Positions 36,064 to 43,892 of a DNA stretch of 64,000 bases are shown here, in pieces (within the stretch, counting starts at the first letter, position 1; every line of letters starts with the position of its first letter). The translations under genes and the position numbers were made by a program. Origin of the DNA: Dickeya fangzhongdai (GTDB lineage Bacteria > Pseudomonadota > Gammaproteobacteria > Enterobacterales > Enterobacteriaceae); NCBI RefSeq assembly GCF_002812485.1, contig NZ_CP025003.1, positions 558,001 to 622,000 on the forward strand, in the 5' to 3' direction. A model generated the notes under the pieces. It was not told the DNA's origin, made no database searches, and saw nothing but the letters and a program-made list of their open reading frames with translations.

Positions 36064-36269
36064 CCCATTAACTGGAAAGCGAAGTTTGGCGGAATGGAAG
36101 CCTCTGATATCAAAAAGATGAAAGATCTGGAGGACGAAAACCGGCGACTGAAACAGATGTTTGCCGATCTCAGTCTGGAGTGCCGGGCACTCAAAGATGT
36201 TATTGAAAAAAAGCTTTAAAACCAGCGATAAAGCGTGAGCTCGTCAGTTATCTGACCGCGCAGTTTACG

Positions 36270-37064
36270 ATGAGCATCCGCCAGGCATGCAGGACGTTAT
36301 CGTTGAGCAGGACGGTCTATTTTTATCAGCCTGACACCCGGCGTGATGAGCCGGTCATTCAGGCACTGACCGACATGGCGGAACGCTATCCGCGATACGG
36401 CTTCAAGAAGTTGTTCCAGAAGCTACGCAGGCAGGGGCATGCATGGAATCACAAACGCGTTCATCGTATTTATTGCTTACTGAAACTGAATTTTCGTCGT
36501 AAAGGAAAGCAACGTTTGCCCGTGCGTGATCCAGCACCATTAGCGACGCCGGAACACCTGAATCAGAGCTGGTCAGTGGATTTTATGCATGATGCGCTGG
36601 TCTGCGGCAGACGTTTTCGTACGTTTAACGTGGTGGATGATTTTAATCGTGAAGTGCTGGCGATAGAAATTGACCTGAATATACCGGCACAACGCGTTGT
36701 TCGGGTGTTGGACAGGATAGTGGCAAACCGAGGGTATCCGCTAAAGATGCGGATGGATAACGGCCCGGAGCTGGTTTCGCTGACGTTGGCACAATGGGCG
36801 GAAGAGCATGGTGTAGCACTGGAATTTATTAAACCGGGCAAGCCGACACAGAATGCCTTTATCGAACGCTTTAACCGAACGTACCGAACAGAAATACTGG
36901 ATTTTTACCTGTTCAGAACACTGAATGAGGTCAGGGAAATCACGGAACGTTGGCTGCATGAATATAACCGTGAACGTCCCCATGAATCCCTGAATAACCT
37001 GACGCCGGAAGAATACCGACTGATGGTGGAAAACGCGGAAATATCAAAAAGTGTGTGGAACTAA
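36270..37064 (+). CDS. IS3-family OrfB transposase (DDE integrase domain)
   Basis: A 264-residue stretch from the first ATG; the frame is open upstream from about 36220 (KPAIKRELVSYLTAQFT), reached naturally by -1 frameshift from orfA. It has an HTH_21 region, then an rve integrase core with the D-D-E triad in WSVDFMHD, RMDNGPEL and NAFIERFNRTYR. This is the catalytic half of the IS407-type transposase. It is intact itself but cut off from OrfA by the inner IS. Confidence 0.92.
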   Translation: MSIRQACRTLSLSRTVYFYQPDTRRDEPVIQALTDMAERYPRYGFKKLFQKLRRQGHAWNHKRVHRIYCLLKLNFRRKGKQRLPVRDPAPLATPEHLNQSWSVDFMHDALVCGRRFRTFNVVDDFNREVLAIEIDLNIPAQRVVRVLDRIVANRGYPLKMRMDNGPELVSLTLAQWAEEHGVALEFIKPGKPTQNAFIERFNRTYRTEILDFYLFRTLNEVREITERWLHEYNRERPHESLNNLTPEEYRLMVENAEISKSVWN

Positions 37065-37120
37065 AACGGGTGCGCTTACAATCGAACGTAGTTCGATGGA
37101 GAGTCCGCAAGCTGAAAAGC

Positions 37121-37147
37121 AAAAAACCAGCCCGTAGGCTGGTTTTT
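37121..37147. terminator. Hairpin terminator beside the tRNA-Phe fragment
   Basis: A stem AACCAGCC / GGCTGGTT around CGTA, with A-run before and T-run after, so it can work in both directions. It lies just downstream of the 3' end of the minus-strand tRNA-Phe fragment, where the original tRNA terminator would be. Confidence 0.85.
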
Positions 37148-37156
37148 CTGAATTAG

Positions 37157-37206
37157 TGGTGCCCGGACTCGGAATCGAACCAAGGACACGGGGATTTTCA
37201 ATCCCC
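37157..37206 (-). pseudogene. 3' fragment of tRNA-Phe = attachment site at the ICE end
   Basis: 50 bases match the reverse complement of the 3' two-thirds of enterobacterial tRNA-Phe, including CCA, acceptor, T-arm, variable loop and the anticodon stem with GAA anticodon (GGGGATTTTCAATCCCC). The D-arm and 5' acceptor are missing, so this is not a functional tRNA. It is the usual footprint left when an SPI-7/PAPI-1-type element integrates at tRNA-Phe. The intact gene is expected at the far end, beyond base 64000. Confidence 0.93.
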
Positions 37207-37255
37207 GTGCTGAGATAGTTGTTAAGTAAGCTGCGCGCTCAACCGAGTGTGCAAA

Positions 37256-38161
37256 ATGAAAATTTTACCCGTAACTTCGCCGAAAGGCGGTGAAGGCAAA
37301 TCTACCGAAACAGCTAATCTGTCTGGTTTTCTTGCTGATGCTGGCTTAAAAACCCTAATGATTGATGGTGACTACTCGCAACCGACATCTAGCAGTCACT
37401 ATCCTTTAGAATATGAAGCACCCCATGGGCTCTTTGAGTTGCTCATGCAGACTGCGGATCTTAATAGACCAGAAAGTATAATTTCCCGCACCACAATACC
37501 TAATCTCGATCTCATCATCTCAAACGATCCTGATGAACTCTTACCTAATGCGATGCTGCACGCTCCAGATGGGCGGATACGCCTCAAGAATATTCTGCAG
37601 CACCCTACCTTCCAAAGTTACGACGTTGCCGTCATCGATTCTAAAGGTGCGGGCGGGGTGATGGCTGAGCTCGTGGTTATGGCTGCCACGGAAAGCGTTC
37701 TAGGAGTGGTTAAGCCAATTCTTCCAGACGTTCGGGAGTTTATCCGCGGATCAACACGTATGTTGTCACGACTGTCTGCTTTTGAAGTTTATGGGCTACA
37801 GATACCAAGCATTAAAATTCTGGTCAATTGCTATGAAGGCACATCTCTTGATGAGAAGACTCTTGAAGAGTTATGCGAAATCATATCTCAGAAGACCTAT
37901 TCTTATTCTGAAAAGGTCGATATCAAGATGCTTGAAACAATTATCGACCAACTTGAAGTATATAAGTACGGTCACGCTTATAGGCAGCCGGTTCATCGTC
38001 TTGAGTATAAAACAGATCGAGTGAGTCCAGCTGCTGCTGTGACCATGCATAAAATTGCTTGCGAGCTGTTCCCATGTTGGAAAGATCGGTTCGATTCCGT
38101 GCTACGGAATCAACCTAGAGCAAAGGGGAAACCTAGAGCACAGGGGATGGCCAATGCGTAA
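37256..38161 (+). CDS. parA: ICE ParA-family partition/maintenance ATPase
   Basis: A 301-residue MinD/ParA-type ATPase. The deviant Walker A is KGGEGKST (residues 10-17), A' is LMIDGDYSQPTSSS, and the Walker B-like VAVIDSKGAGG lies near residue 125. In SPI-7/PAPI-1-type elements this gene next to the att site keeps the excised circle stable and may act with ParB. The ATG at 37256 is chosen to match family starts; an in-frame GTG at 37247 is possible. It is the first gene of the element, 50 bases from the tRNA fragment. Confidence 0.9.
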   Translation: MKILPVTSPKGGEGKSTETANLSGFLADAGLKTLMIDGDYSQPTSSSHYPLEYEAPHGLFELLMQTADLNRPESIISRTTIPNLDLIISNDPDELLPNAMLHAPDGRIRLKNILQHPTFQSYDVAVIDSKGAGGVMAELVVMAATESVLGVVKPILPDVREFIRGSTRMLSRLSAFEVYGLQIPSIKILVNCYEGTSLDEKTLEELCEIISQKTYSYSEKVDIKMLETIIDQLEVYKYGHAYRQPVHRLEYKTDRVSPAAAVTMHKIACELFPCWKDRFDSVLRNQPRAKGKPRAQGMANA

Positions 38162-38234
38162 CAATCACCATCTTCATAAACCTGCGGATAGGCCAGTCCA
38201 GGAGGGACTGGCAATATCTCAGTCAGCTCAACAA

Positions 38235-38666
38235 TCAGGCCGGAATCGGGCTTTTTTTCGACCAGACATCCATTCCGGTGAACGGGTCGTCCAGCCTGTC
38301 GAGTTGTTTTTCGATGTCATACTGCCTGGGACCCCACTCAGGATCGGCTGCAAATTCCGTCCAGTAATCGGTCAGGGCCAGGCTCATCTCCTGCTCGGAC
38401 AGCTGTTTCACGGTATCCGGTGTCCACTGGTGCTGTCTGATAAGGGCGAATTCCAATGCCTCCCGGGGAGTACATGCCTGGAATTGTTGATGCCAGTGGT
38501 TTTTCAGCCGCAACCACTCTCCGAGCCACAGCAGCCGGTAGGACCTCTGCATCAGTTCTGCGCCCGGGTGTCTGTCGTATTGCTGACCAGCCAGATGGTA
38601 AAAATATTCAGAGCGTTGACTAATAAAATCGGAATCAATGTCGGACTCATATTGGCGTTTATTCAT
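38235..38666 (-). CDS. Hypothetical ICE protein, minus strand
   Basis: A 143-residue protein of no family I recognise. It is rich in Q, W, H and L, with helical stretches (YEFYH-like SEYFYHLAGQQY; LMQRSYRLLWLGEWLRLKNHWHQQF), no signal peptide and no membrane segment. The start at 38666 is preferred over the ATG five codons upstream. It is the only minus-strand gene in this part of the ICE, convergent with parA. An overlapping plus-strand frame looks like its shadow. Confidence 0.6.
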   Translation of the reverse strand: MNKRQYESDIDSDFISQRSEYFYHLAGQQYDRHPGAELMQRSYRLLWLGEWLRLKNHWHQQFQACTPREALEFALIRQHQWTPDTVKQLSEQEMSLALTDYWTEFAADPEWGPRQYDIEKQLDRLDDPFTGMDVWSKKSPIPA

Positions 38667-38693
38667 ATTCCGTTCTCTCAATTCATTGTGGGT

Positions 38694-38897
38694 ATGAAAT
38701 TACTGGCAGTTCCTTCTGACCGGAGTCGGGAAACTTTGCGGTCAGAAAATGATCTGTCAGTTGGAGGGAGTATATCCCTGCCGATATCGAGTCCGGCTCC
38801 CTTTTCAGAAATTTACATGAATGTATTCAATGCTATGAATCTACATGGTTTTAATGTTGATTCAGCGCTGCGTGTTACGCAGGAGGGCGGACGATGA
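38694..38897 (+). CDS. Small ICE protein coupled to the next gene
   Basis: 67 codons; the product begins MKLLAVPSDRSRETLRSEND and ends NAMNLHGFNVDSALRVTQEGGR. Its TGA overlaps the ATG of the following gene (ATGA), which suggests translational coupling and supports it being real. No known domain. The ribosome site is weak (GTGGG). It starts just outside the divergent minus-strand gene. Confidence 0.5.
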   Translation: MKLLAVPSDRSRETLRSENDLSVGGSISLPISSPAPFSEIYMNVFNAMNLHGFNVDSALRVTQEGGR

Positions 38898-39295
38898 GAA
38901 CGCTCTATCGCGCTATCTGTTTCTGCACTGACCGTGCTGAGAGTTGCGAAAAACTGGTGTTTTTTGAGGTAGAGCCCTCAGGCTCTCCCGTAAAAAAACT
39001 GGTAACGCTCATGATGGAGGTATGGGGCGTGACGGCATCTGCAATCGGTTATTACAACCTCAGCACTGAGGACGAACTGCATCAGCAGTCGATTAGCCGT
39101 AATGAAAACAGTGCGCTGACCTACAACACTGTTGAATATGAGCGGCAGCTATTGGAAATAGGTTATTCCCCTAATGGGGAGCGGATTTATCCAGCATTGA
39201 GTGACTGGCCAATCATGCTGGTATCCCCTCGTACTCATGATCGACTGGTAAAAGCGCTTCTGAGCCTGGAAAAACGGGAGGCGGTATATGGCTAA
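38894..39295 (+). CDS. Hypothetical ICE protein upstream of dnaB
   Basis: A 133-residue soluble protein (MRTLYRAICFCTDRAESCEKLVFFEVE...). It is mixed alpha/beta by eye, with no recognised motif. It overlaps the preceding small gene by four bases and dnaB by eight, so it is part of a tight parA-side operon with dnaB and parB. A role linked to replication or partition is only inferred from position. Confidence 0.7.
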   Translation: MRTLYRAICFCTDRAESCEKLVFFEVEPSGSPVKKLVTLMMEVWGVTASAIGYYNLSTEDELHQQSISRNENSALTYNTVEYERQLLEIGYSPNGERIYPALSDWPIMLVSPRTHDRLVKALLSLEKREAVYG

Positions 39296-40670
39296 CCCGG
39301 CACCAATAGCGCCCCAGGCTCCACACTCCATCGAAGCGGAGCAATCCGTCCTCGGTTCACTGATGCTGGATAACAACCGGTGGGATGATGTTGTCGAGCG
39401 TATTAGCGCGACAGATTTTTATCAACGCGCACATCAGCGGATATTCGCCGAAATGCAACGGCTGGTCGATGCCAGTCAGCCAATTGACCTGATCACCTTG
39501 TCGGAGTCGATTGAGAGGCAACCCAATGGTGCAGATGCATTTGCAGCAGTCGGAGGCTTCGCCTATCTGGCGGAGCTGGCGAAGAATACACCCAGTGCAG
39601 CCAACATCATTGCCTATGCCGATATCGTCAGGGATCGGAGCCAGGCACGTCAGTTGATCGCGCTGGGGAGAAAAATCACGTCTGACGCATCGTCAACGAC
39701 ATACGGGCGAATAAAAATCAGTGAGATAGCCGAACAGGCCGAACAGGCGCTGTTTGATATCACCGGGCAGCGTGAAACCAACACTGAAATCACCGTTCAG
39801 CAAGGTCTGGAAATGTTAGCAGATCGGCTGGAGCGCAATATGACATCCAAAAATGGGATAACAGGTACGCCGACGGGGTTCACTGAACTCGATCAGCAGA
39901 CCTGTGGTCTGCAGGAGGCTGATTTGATTCTACTGGCGGCACGCCCATCGATGGGGAAAACCGCCTTAGGGCTCTGCATTGCGGGCAATACCATGGAATT
40001 AGTACGTGATAAACCTGTCTTCATTTTTAGCCTGGAAATGCCCGGAGAGCAGTTATTGATGCGCATGGCGTCATCACTGGCGCGTGTGAGCATGCAAGCC
40101 ATGCGGAGCGGGCAGATGAGTGATGAAGACTGGGGCCGTTTCTCGAATGCCGCTCGCATCATGTCGGAATGGAGAAACCGGCTGATCATTGATGATAACA
40201 GCGAGCTTACGCCATCGCTGCTGCGTTCACGTCTCCGCCGTCTTATCCGCAAGTATGGTCAGCCAAGCCTGGTCATGGTCGATTACCTGCAGATGATGAA
40301 ATGTCCTGGAGCCGAGAATCGTACGCAGGAGATAGCCGCCATTTCTCTCGGGCTAAAAAGTTGTGCGAAATCATTCAAGGTCCCGATGCTGGTGTTATCC
40401 CAGCTCAATCGTTCTCCCCAAAACCGAGCAGACAAACGGCCAACGCTTGCTGACCTGCGAGATGGTGGCTCGTTAGAACAAGACGCCGACCTGATCACGT
40501 TCATCCATAGAGAAGAACTTTACGACGCTAACACGTCTGACAAGGGGTTAGCAGAATTGATCATCGGCAAACAGCGGCAAGGGCCGCTTGGGACCATCAG
40601 GCTGGCGTACGAAGCGGAATATACGCGGTTCTGTGAATGGAATCTCGGCTATGGGGAGAAATACAGATGA
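39288..40670 (+). CDS. dnaB: ICE replicative DNA helicase (DnaB type)
   Basis: A 460-residue DnaB-family helicase of normal length. The N-terminal domain reads PHSIEAEQSVLGSLMLDNNRWDDV. A linker precedes the RecA-type core with Walker A ARPSMGKTALG (about residues 221-231), Walker B LVMVDYLQMM, and the C-terminal LRDGGSLEQDADLITFIHRE. It should unwind ICE DNA during autonomous replication or transfer, or load at an ICE origin. Its stop overlaps the start of parB (ATGA). Confidence 0.93.
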   Translation: MANPAPIAPQAPHSIEAEQSVLGSLMLDNNRWDDVVERISATDFYQRAHQRIFAEMQRLVDASQPIDLITLSESIERQPNGADAFAAVGGFAYLAELAKNTPSAANIIAYADIVRDRSQARQLIALGRKITSDASSTTYGRIKISEIAEQAEQALFDITGQRETNTEITVQQGLEMLADRLERNMTSKNGITGTPTGFTELDQQTCGLQEADLILLAARPSMGKTALGLCIAGNTMELVRDKPVFIFSLEMPGEQLLMRMASSLARVSMQAMRSGQMSDEDWGRFSNAARIMSEWRNRLIIDDNSELTPSLLRSRLRRLIRKYGQPSLVMVDYLQMMKCPGAENRTQEIAAISLGLKSCAKSFKVPMLVLSQLNRSPQNRADKRPTLADLRDGGSLEQDADLITFIHREELYDANTSDKGLAELIIGKQRQGPLGTIRLAYEAEYTRFCEWNLGYGEKYR

Positions 40671-42415
40671 AAGGCAAAATTGCGTCATTACAACTGGGTA
40701 GCGCCATGCTGCAGGGAAGCCGTGAACCATCACAGCAGGTTGCTGCGCTTCCTATAAGTGAAATGCCAATGGTGTTGACGCTGGATCAGATGGCGCCGCA
40801 CCCGGATAACCCGCGAAAAAGTCGTAATCCGAAGTATGAGGAAATTAAAGAGTCGATCCGCCACCGCGGCCTGGATACGGTCCTGAAGGTCACTCGTGAC
40901 CCGAACGTACCGGATATCTTTGTATTTAGTGATGGCGGCAACACGCGCTATGAAATCCTGAGCGAACTCTGGGCGGAAACCCGAGATGAACGCTTTTTCC
41001 GTCATACGGTCATTTTCAAACCATGGCCGGGGCGGCTTCAGTGCGTCATTGGTCATCTGGCAGAAAACGAAGTTCGCGGCGAACTGACCTTCATTGAAAA
41101 GGCGTTTGGTGTCCAGACGGCAAGAGCCCTTTATGAGGAGCAACTTGGCAAATCGGTGTCACTGCGTGAACTGGCCACATTGCTAACCGAGGAGGGACTG
41201 CCGATTGATCATTCCAGCATCAGCCGCATGGAAAGCACGTTGACCTATCTGTATCCCCATATGCCTGATTTGCTGGAATCAGGTATGGGCGCTCCACAAA
41301 TAAGAAGCCTGCTATCACTACGCCATGATGCAGAAAAGGTTTGGTCTGAATACGCACTGAATACGTCACCTGATGTACCCTTTGAGACAGTCTTCGGCGA
41401 TTGTTGTAAGAAATTTGATTCGCCTGATCACTGGTCACTGGATATGTTCAGAGATGAATTTATCGGCGACCTGATTCGTGCGCTGCCGCATCCGTCACTG
41501 AACTACGATCGATGGCTGATGGAGCTAGATCCGAAGGTTCGCAACCAGCGTAAATTGTTTGGCGAAACCGAACCGCTGCCAACATTTCTCAGTGATACCG
41601 ATTCCAATAAAAGTCATGATGAGGGCAATCAAAGCCCGGAATCGCATGCCATAAAACCGCCAACGCCGATGAGTAACGGTGGTGAAACCCAGCCCTGGCC
41701 ACAACCTAACCCTACGCGACAGACGGCACCTGATGTTAATCCTACATCAGGCATCAATCATGAACAGGGGCCGGCCTTTACGCCGATGAGCAGTGCGCTT
41801 AACGAGATCCGCGTTACTGCTGGAGAGGGCGGCGGGGTACCAGAACATCTGGATGATGACGGTGAGTATGAAACCAACGATCTGAACATGGCCCCTGGGA
41901 CGCCGTTCCTTCACTCCGGTAGCACTCCGCTAACGAACGACGGCGAGTATGTCGCTCCATTATCCGAACCGCATTCGCCGACGCAGCCTTCAGGCTCAGT
42001 TTCATTTGCCAATAGCGGCCTGGAGCCGGTGACCGACATCTGGCAAATCTCGTCGCTGCAGGACGATATTGAGCACCTGCAAGATTGTGCATATCGGTTG
42101 GCGTTTGAACTGGCAGACGCAATGGGACATACCAATGAGGTCTATGAAGCGAAAGGCCTGATGGATGCGGGGTATACAACATCGTCTGTGTCAGATACCG
42201 CTTTTATTCTTTTCCTAGGGGGACTGGCAGGTCAGCACGGGGAGACGCCTTTTAATATGTTCAGTTTTTGCCTGAATTTTATTGGCTCGACAATGAAAGC
42301 TGATCTCCCCGTTCTGCCCGATATCTATGTAGTAAAAACGATGCGATTAATTCGGGTATTACGCCGCTTACGAGAACTTCAGCGTCAGGTTGTATCAGAG
42401 CAAACAGAGCAATAA
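40667..42415 (+). CDS. parB: ICE ParB-family protein
   Basis: A 582-residue protein. The N-terminal ParB/Srx-like domain (LTLDQMAPHPDNPRKSRNPKYEEIKESIRHRGLDTVLKVTRD; GGNTRYEIL) spans about residues 35-110, and a helix-turn-helix-like region follows (LTEEGLPIDHSSISRMESTL). A long disordered Pro/Ser/Thr-rich stretch (about 310-440) precedes a helical C-terminus. It is longer than plasmid ParB proteins but normal for this ICE group. The start at 40667 overlaps dnaB. It presumably binds ICE centromere-like sites and works with ParA. Confidence 0.9.
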   Translation: MKGKIASLQLGSAMLQGSREPSQQVAALPISEMPMVLTLDQMAPHPDNPRKSRNPKYEEIKESIRHRGLDTVLKVTRDPNVPDIFVFSDGGNTRYEILSELWAETRDERFFRHTVIFKPWPGRLQCVIGHLAENEVRGELTFIEKAFGVQTARALYEEQLGKSVSLRELATLLTEEGLPIDHSSISRMESTLTYLYPHMPDLLESGMGAPQIRSLLSLRHDAEKVWSEYALNTSPDVPFETVFGDCCKKFDSPDHWSLDMFRDEFIGDLIRALPHPSLNYDRWLMELDPKVRNQRKLFGETEPLPTFLSDTDSNKSHDEGNQSPESHAIKPPTPMSNGGETQPWPQPNPTRQTAPDVNPTSGINHEQGPAFTPMSSALNEIRVTAGEGGGVPEHLDDDGEYETNDLNMAPGTPFLHSGSTPLTNDGEYVAPLSEPHSPTQPSGSVSFANSGLEPVTDIWQISSLQDDIEHLQDCAYRLAFELADAMGHTNEVYEAKGLMDAGYTTSSVSDTAFILFLGGLAGQHGETPFNMFSFCLNFIGSTMKADLPVLPDIYVVKTMRLIRVLRRLRELQRQVVSEQTEQ

Positions 42416-42419
42416 AGGA

Positions 42420-42692
42420 ATGGGGAAATTGAAGTTGAATAGCGGCACTTATTATGAGGTGCTGCTGGATGCATTATCCAGTGCGATACGAGAGAAAGAA
42501 CGTCAGATTCAGGAATCGTACACCGAAGAGGTAAAAGCACTGGATAAAAACGGGGAGATATTGAGTCAGCATCATTCCTGTTCATTGTTTCTGAAGACAA
42601 TGAACACCAATCAATTATTGATTTCTGATTTTAAATCTCTGTATGGGTATTTCTTGGAAAAGTATTTTTCTGATGAAAAAAGGAAAAATTGA
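42420..42692 (+). CDS. Small hypothetical ICE protein
   Basis: 90 residues, charged and helical (LLDALSSAIREKERQIQESYTEEVKALD), with no recognised domain. It starts just after the parB stop at an ATG with AAAGGA very close upstream, so the start is uncertain; a TTG a few codons in is possible. It overlaps the next frame slightly. Position between parB and the DUF2857 gene suggests it belongs to the same operon. Confidence 0.55.
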   Translation: MGKLKLNSGTYYEVLLDALSSAIREKERQIQESYTEEVKALDKNGEILSQHHSCSLFLKTMNTNQLLISDFKSLYGYFLEKYFSDEKRKN

Positions 42693-42694
42693 CG

Positions 42695-43306
42695 ATGAGT
42701 GAAAATTTACTACAGGCAGCCAATGTCGCTCAGGCGGCAAACAATTTATTAACTCAACTGGTGATGGACCTGAAAAGCGGTTATATCCGGCGTTGTGAGT
42801 CTTTGGGATTGAAACAGGAAGAAATGCAGCTGTTGCTCAGCCTGACAATTGAGGACTTGCACTATCTTTCTAACAGCCCCGTTTCCGTGTTGCAGTTCCA
42901 GATCCATCATGAAAATTTCGTCCGGCTCATTCAGCATGCGCGACGCGAGCAGTTACGTTCACAACGCATTGATCGTGCATTGTCATTGGGTGGTTCGATT
43001 GAGTTGATGCAGCACATGTTTGGCCTGTCCAGTGTTGAAGTGGCTAACCGTCGGCGCATCGCGGGTATTGACGTCCGGCCCGGCAGGGGGGTGGTACTGA
43101 GCGAGCAAGAGAGCGAGGAACTGTGGGAACGCTGGCAAAAAGCGGCAGTGTCAGACATCGACAGTGCTGAGGGGCTTGACGTCATGATGCTGGCCGCCGA
43201 GCAAATGGATGTGTCATTGACTGCTGTATGGCATGCGGTTAAAGGCTGGAAGACGCTGTCACCTGCATCATCAGCTTTTAAAGAATCACAGAGAAAGGCT
43301 GTGTGA
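42695..43306 (+). CDS. DUF2857-family ICE protein
   Basis: A 203-residue helical protein with the DUF2857 pattern (GYIRRCESLGLKQEEMQLLLSLTIEDLHYLSNSPVSVLQFQIHHENF), a family found almost only in this ICE group. The second half (HMFGLSSVEVANRRRIAGI) looks like a helix-turn-helix, so DNA binding is plausible; the biochemical role is unknown. The ATG at 42695 follows AGGAAAAA. Its end overlaps the upstream part of the next frame. Confidence 0.8.
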   Translation: MSENLLQAANVAQAANNLLTQLVMDLKSGYIRRCESLGLKQEEMQLLLSLTIEDLHYLSNSPVSVLQFQIHHENFVRLIQHARREQLRSQRIDRALSLGGSIELMQHMFGLSSVEVANRRRIAGIDVRPGRGVVLSEQESEELWERWQKAAVSDIDSAEGLDVMMLAAEQMDVSLTAVWHAVKGWKTLSPASSAFKESQRKAV

Positions 43307-43326
43307 CTAATAAGGAGCGCACTTAT

Positions 43327-43578
43327 ATGAGCCGTTTGCGTGAAATTATTCCGGGATTACATGTTCCGTCCACTGTCCCCAATGTTTATAGCAAAAAAGC
43401 CCAAGTCCAGGTCAGGCGTTTCAGGAATGGCGAGCGTAATTATACTCGCTTGAATGATAAGGGGACGCGGTATCTGAAAATTGACGTTGGCCCTTTTTGG
43501 CGTTTATTGAGTCGCAATCATGGCTACTCATGGGAACTGATGAATCATGAGCGATATAACAATGAAATACGTAAGTGA
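43327..43578 (+). CDS. Small basic ICE protein (ParE-like-domain style)
   Basis: 83 residues, very basic, with RRFRNGERNYTRL and FWRLLSRNHGYSWELMNHERYN. The WRLLS...W-LM-HExYN pattern is like small phage/ICE proteins described as having a ParE-like toxin fold. No antitoxin gene was identified beside it, so a toxin role is speculation. AAGGAG sits eight bases before the ATG, which fixes this start over the upstream GTG. Confidence 0.65.
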   Translation: MSRLREIIPGLHVPSTVPNVYSKKAQVQVRRFRNGERNYTRLNDKGTRYLKIDVGPFWRLLSRNHGYSWELMNHERYNNEIRK

Positions 43579-43586
43579 GGTAATCA

Positions 43587-43769
43587 ATGGATGTGGAAAT
43601 TACTGGGATATTGCTGATTGAGGCGATAAATGCAGCACTGGAGAAAAAGAAGGCGGGATCATCTAACGATGTGGTTTCCCTGAATGCTCTCAAGCGCGAA
43701 ATTGTGCCGAACTATACCTATTTAATTAATATGTCGGCACTGGAATACCCTAACAAGGCCCGACAATAA
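43587..43769 (+). CDS. Small hypothetical ICE protein
   Basis: 60 residues (MDVEITGILLIEAINAALEKKKAG...), soluble, no known domain. It follows the previous stop by eight bases with GTGAGG as a ribosome site, so it could be co-translated with the ParE-like protein. Whether the two form a functional pair cannot be told. Confidence 0.5.
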   Translation: MDVEITGILLIEAINAALEKKKAGSSNDVVSLNALKREIVPNYTYLINMSALEYPNKARQ

Positions 43770-43892
43770 GATGACTGGTCAGTGTATTTATACTGCATCT
43801 TGCTTATCCCGGATGCAGATATAAGCGCATTGATTTTTTTATTAGGTCGGAATGGCTGATAAAAATGAATCAACAACAAGGATAATGATGAC

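Larger units (their letters stand above)
34646..36219 (+). pseudogene. IS3 orfA split by an IS110-type insertion
   Basis: The 5' part (34646-34766) encodes MRKARFTEHQIIAVLKSVEA through ISEASYY, the helix-turn-helix half of an IS407-type OrfA. The 3' part (from about 36068) resumes with NWKAKFGGMEASDIKKMKDLEDENRRLK, a leucine-zipper region, and ends VIEKKL with stop at 36217-36219. The IS110-type element sits between them. The run A7G at 36206-36213 is the expected -1 frameshift site for making OrfAB. GAGGAGATCGCT is the ribosome site. With orfA broken, the transposase cannot be made normally. Confidence 0.9.
34566..37080. mobile_element. IS3-family insertion sequence (IS407-like), interrupted
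   Basis: The ends are imperfect inverted repeats beginning TGTAAG (34566) and ending CTTACA (37080), with a related CCCG/CGGG interior. The 4-bp ATCG immediately outside each end (34562-34565 and 37081-37084) is the target duplication. Inside are orfA (split by another IS) and an orfB DDE transposase. Without the inner IS the element would be about 1.2 kb, normal for the family. Confidence 0.92.

Noticed and set aside
37157..37250. Functional tRNA-Phe gene
   Set aside because: Only the 3' 50 bases match; the D-arm and 5' acceptor strand are absent, so it is an attachment-site fragment.
38055..38693. Upstream part of a 280-codon plus-strand frame over the minus-strand ICE gene
   Set aside because: The composition looks like antisense, and it overlaps the end of parA. 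Only the last 204 bases, coupled to the next gene, were kept.
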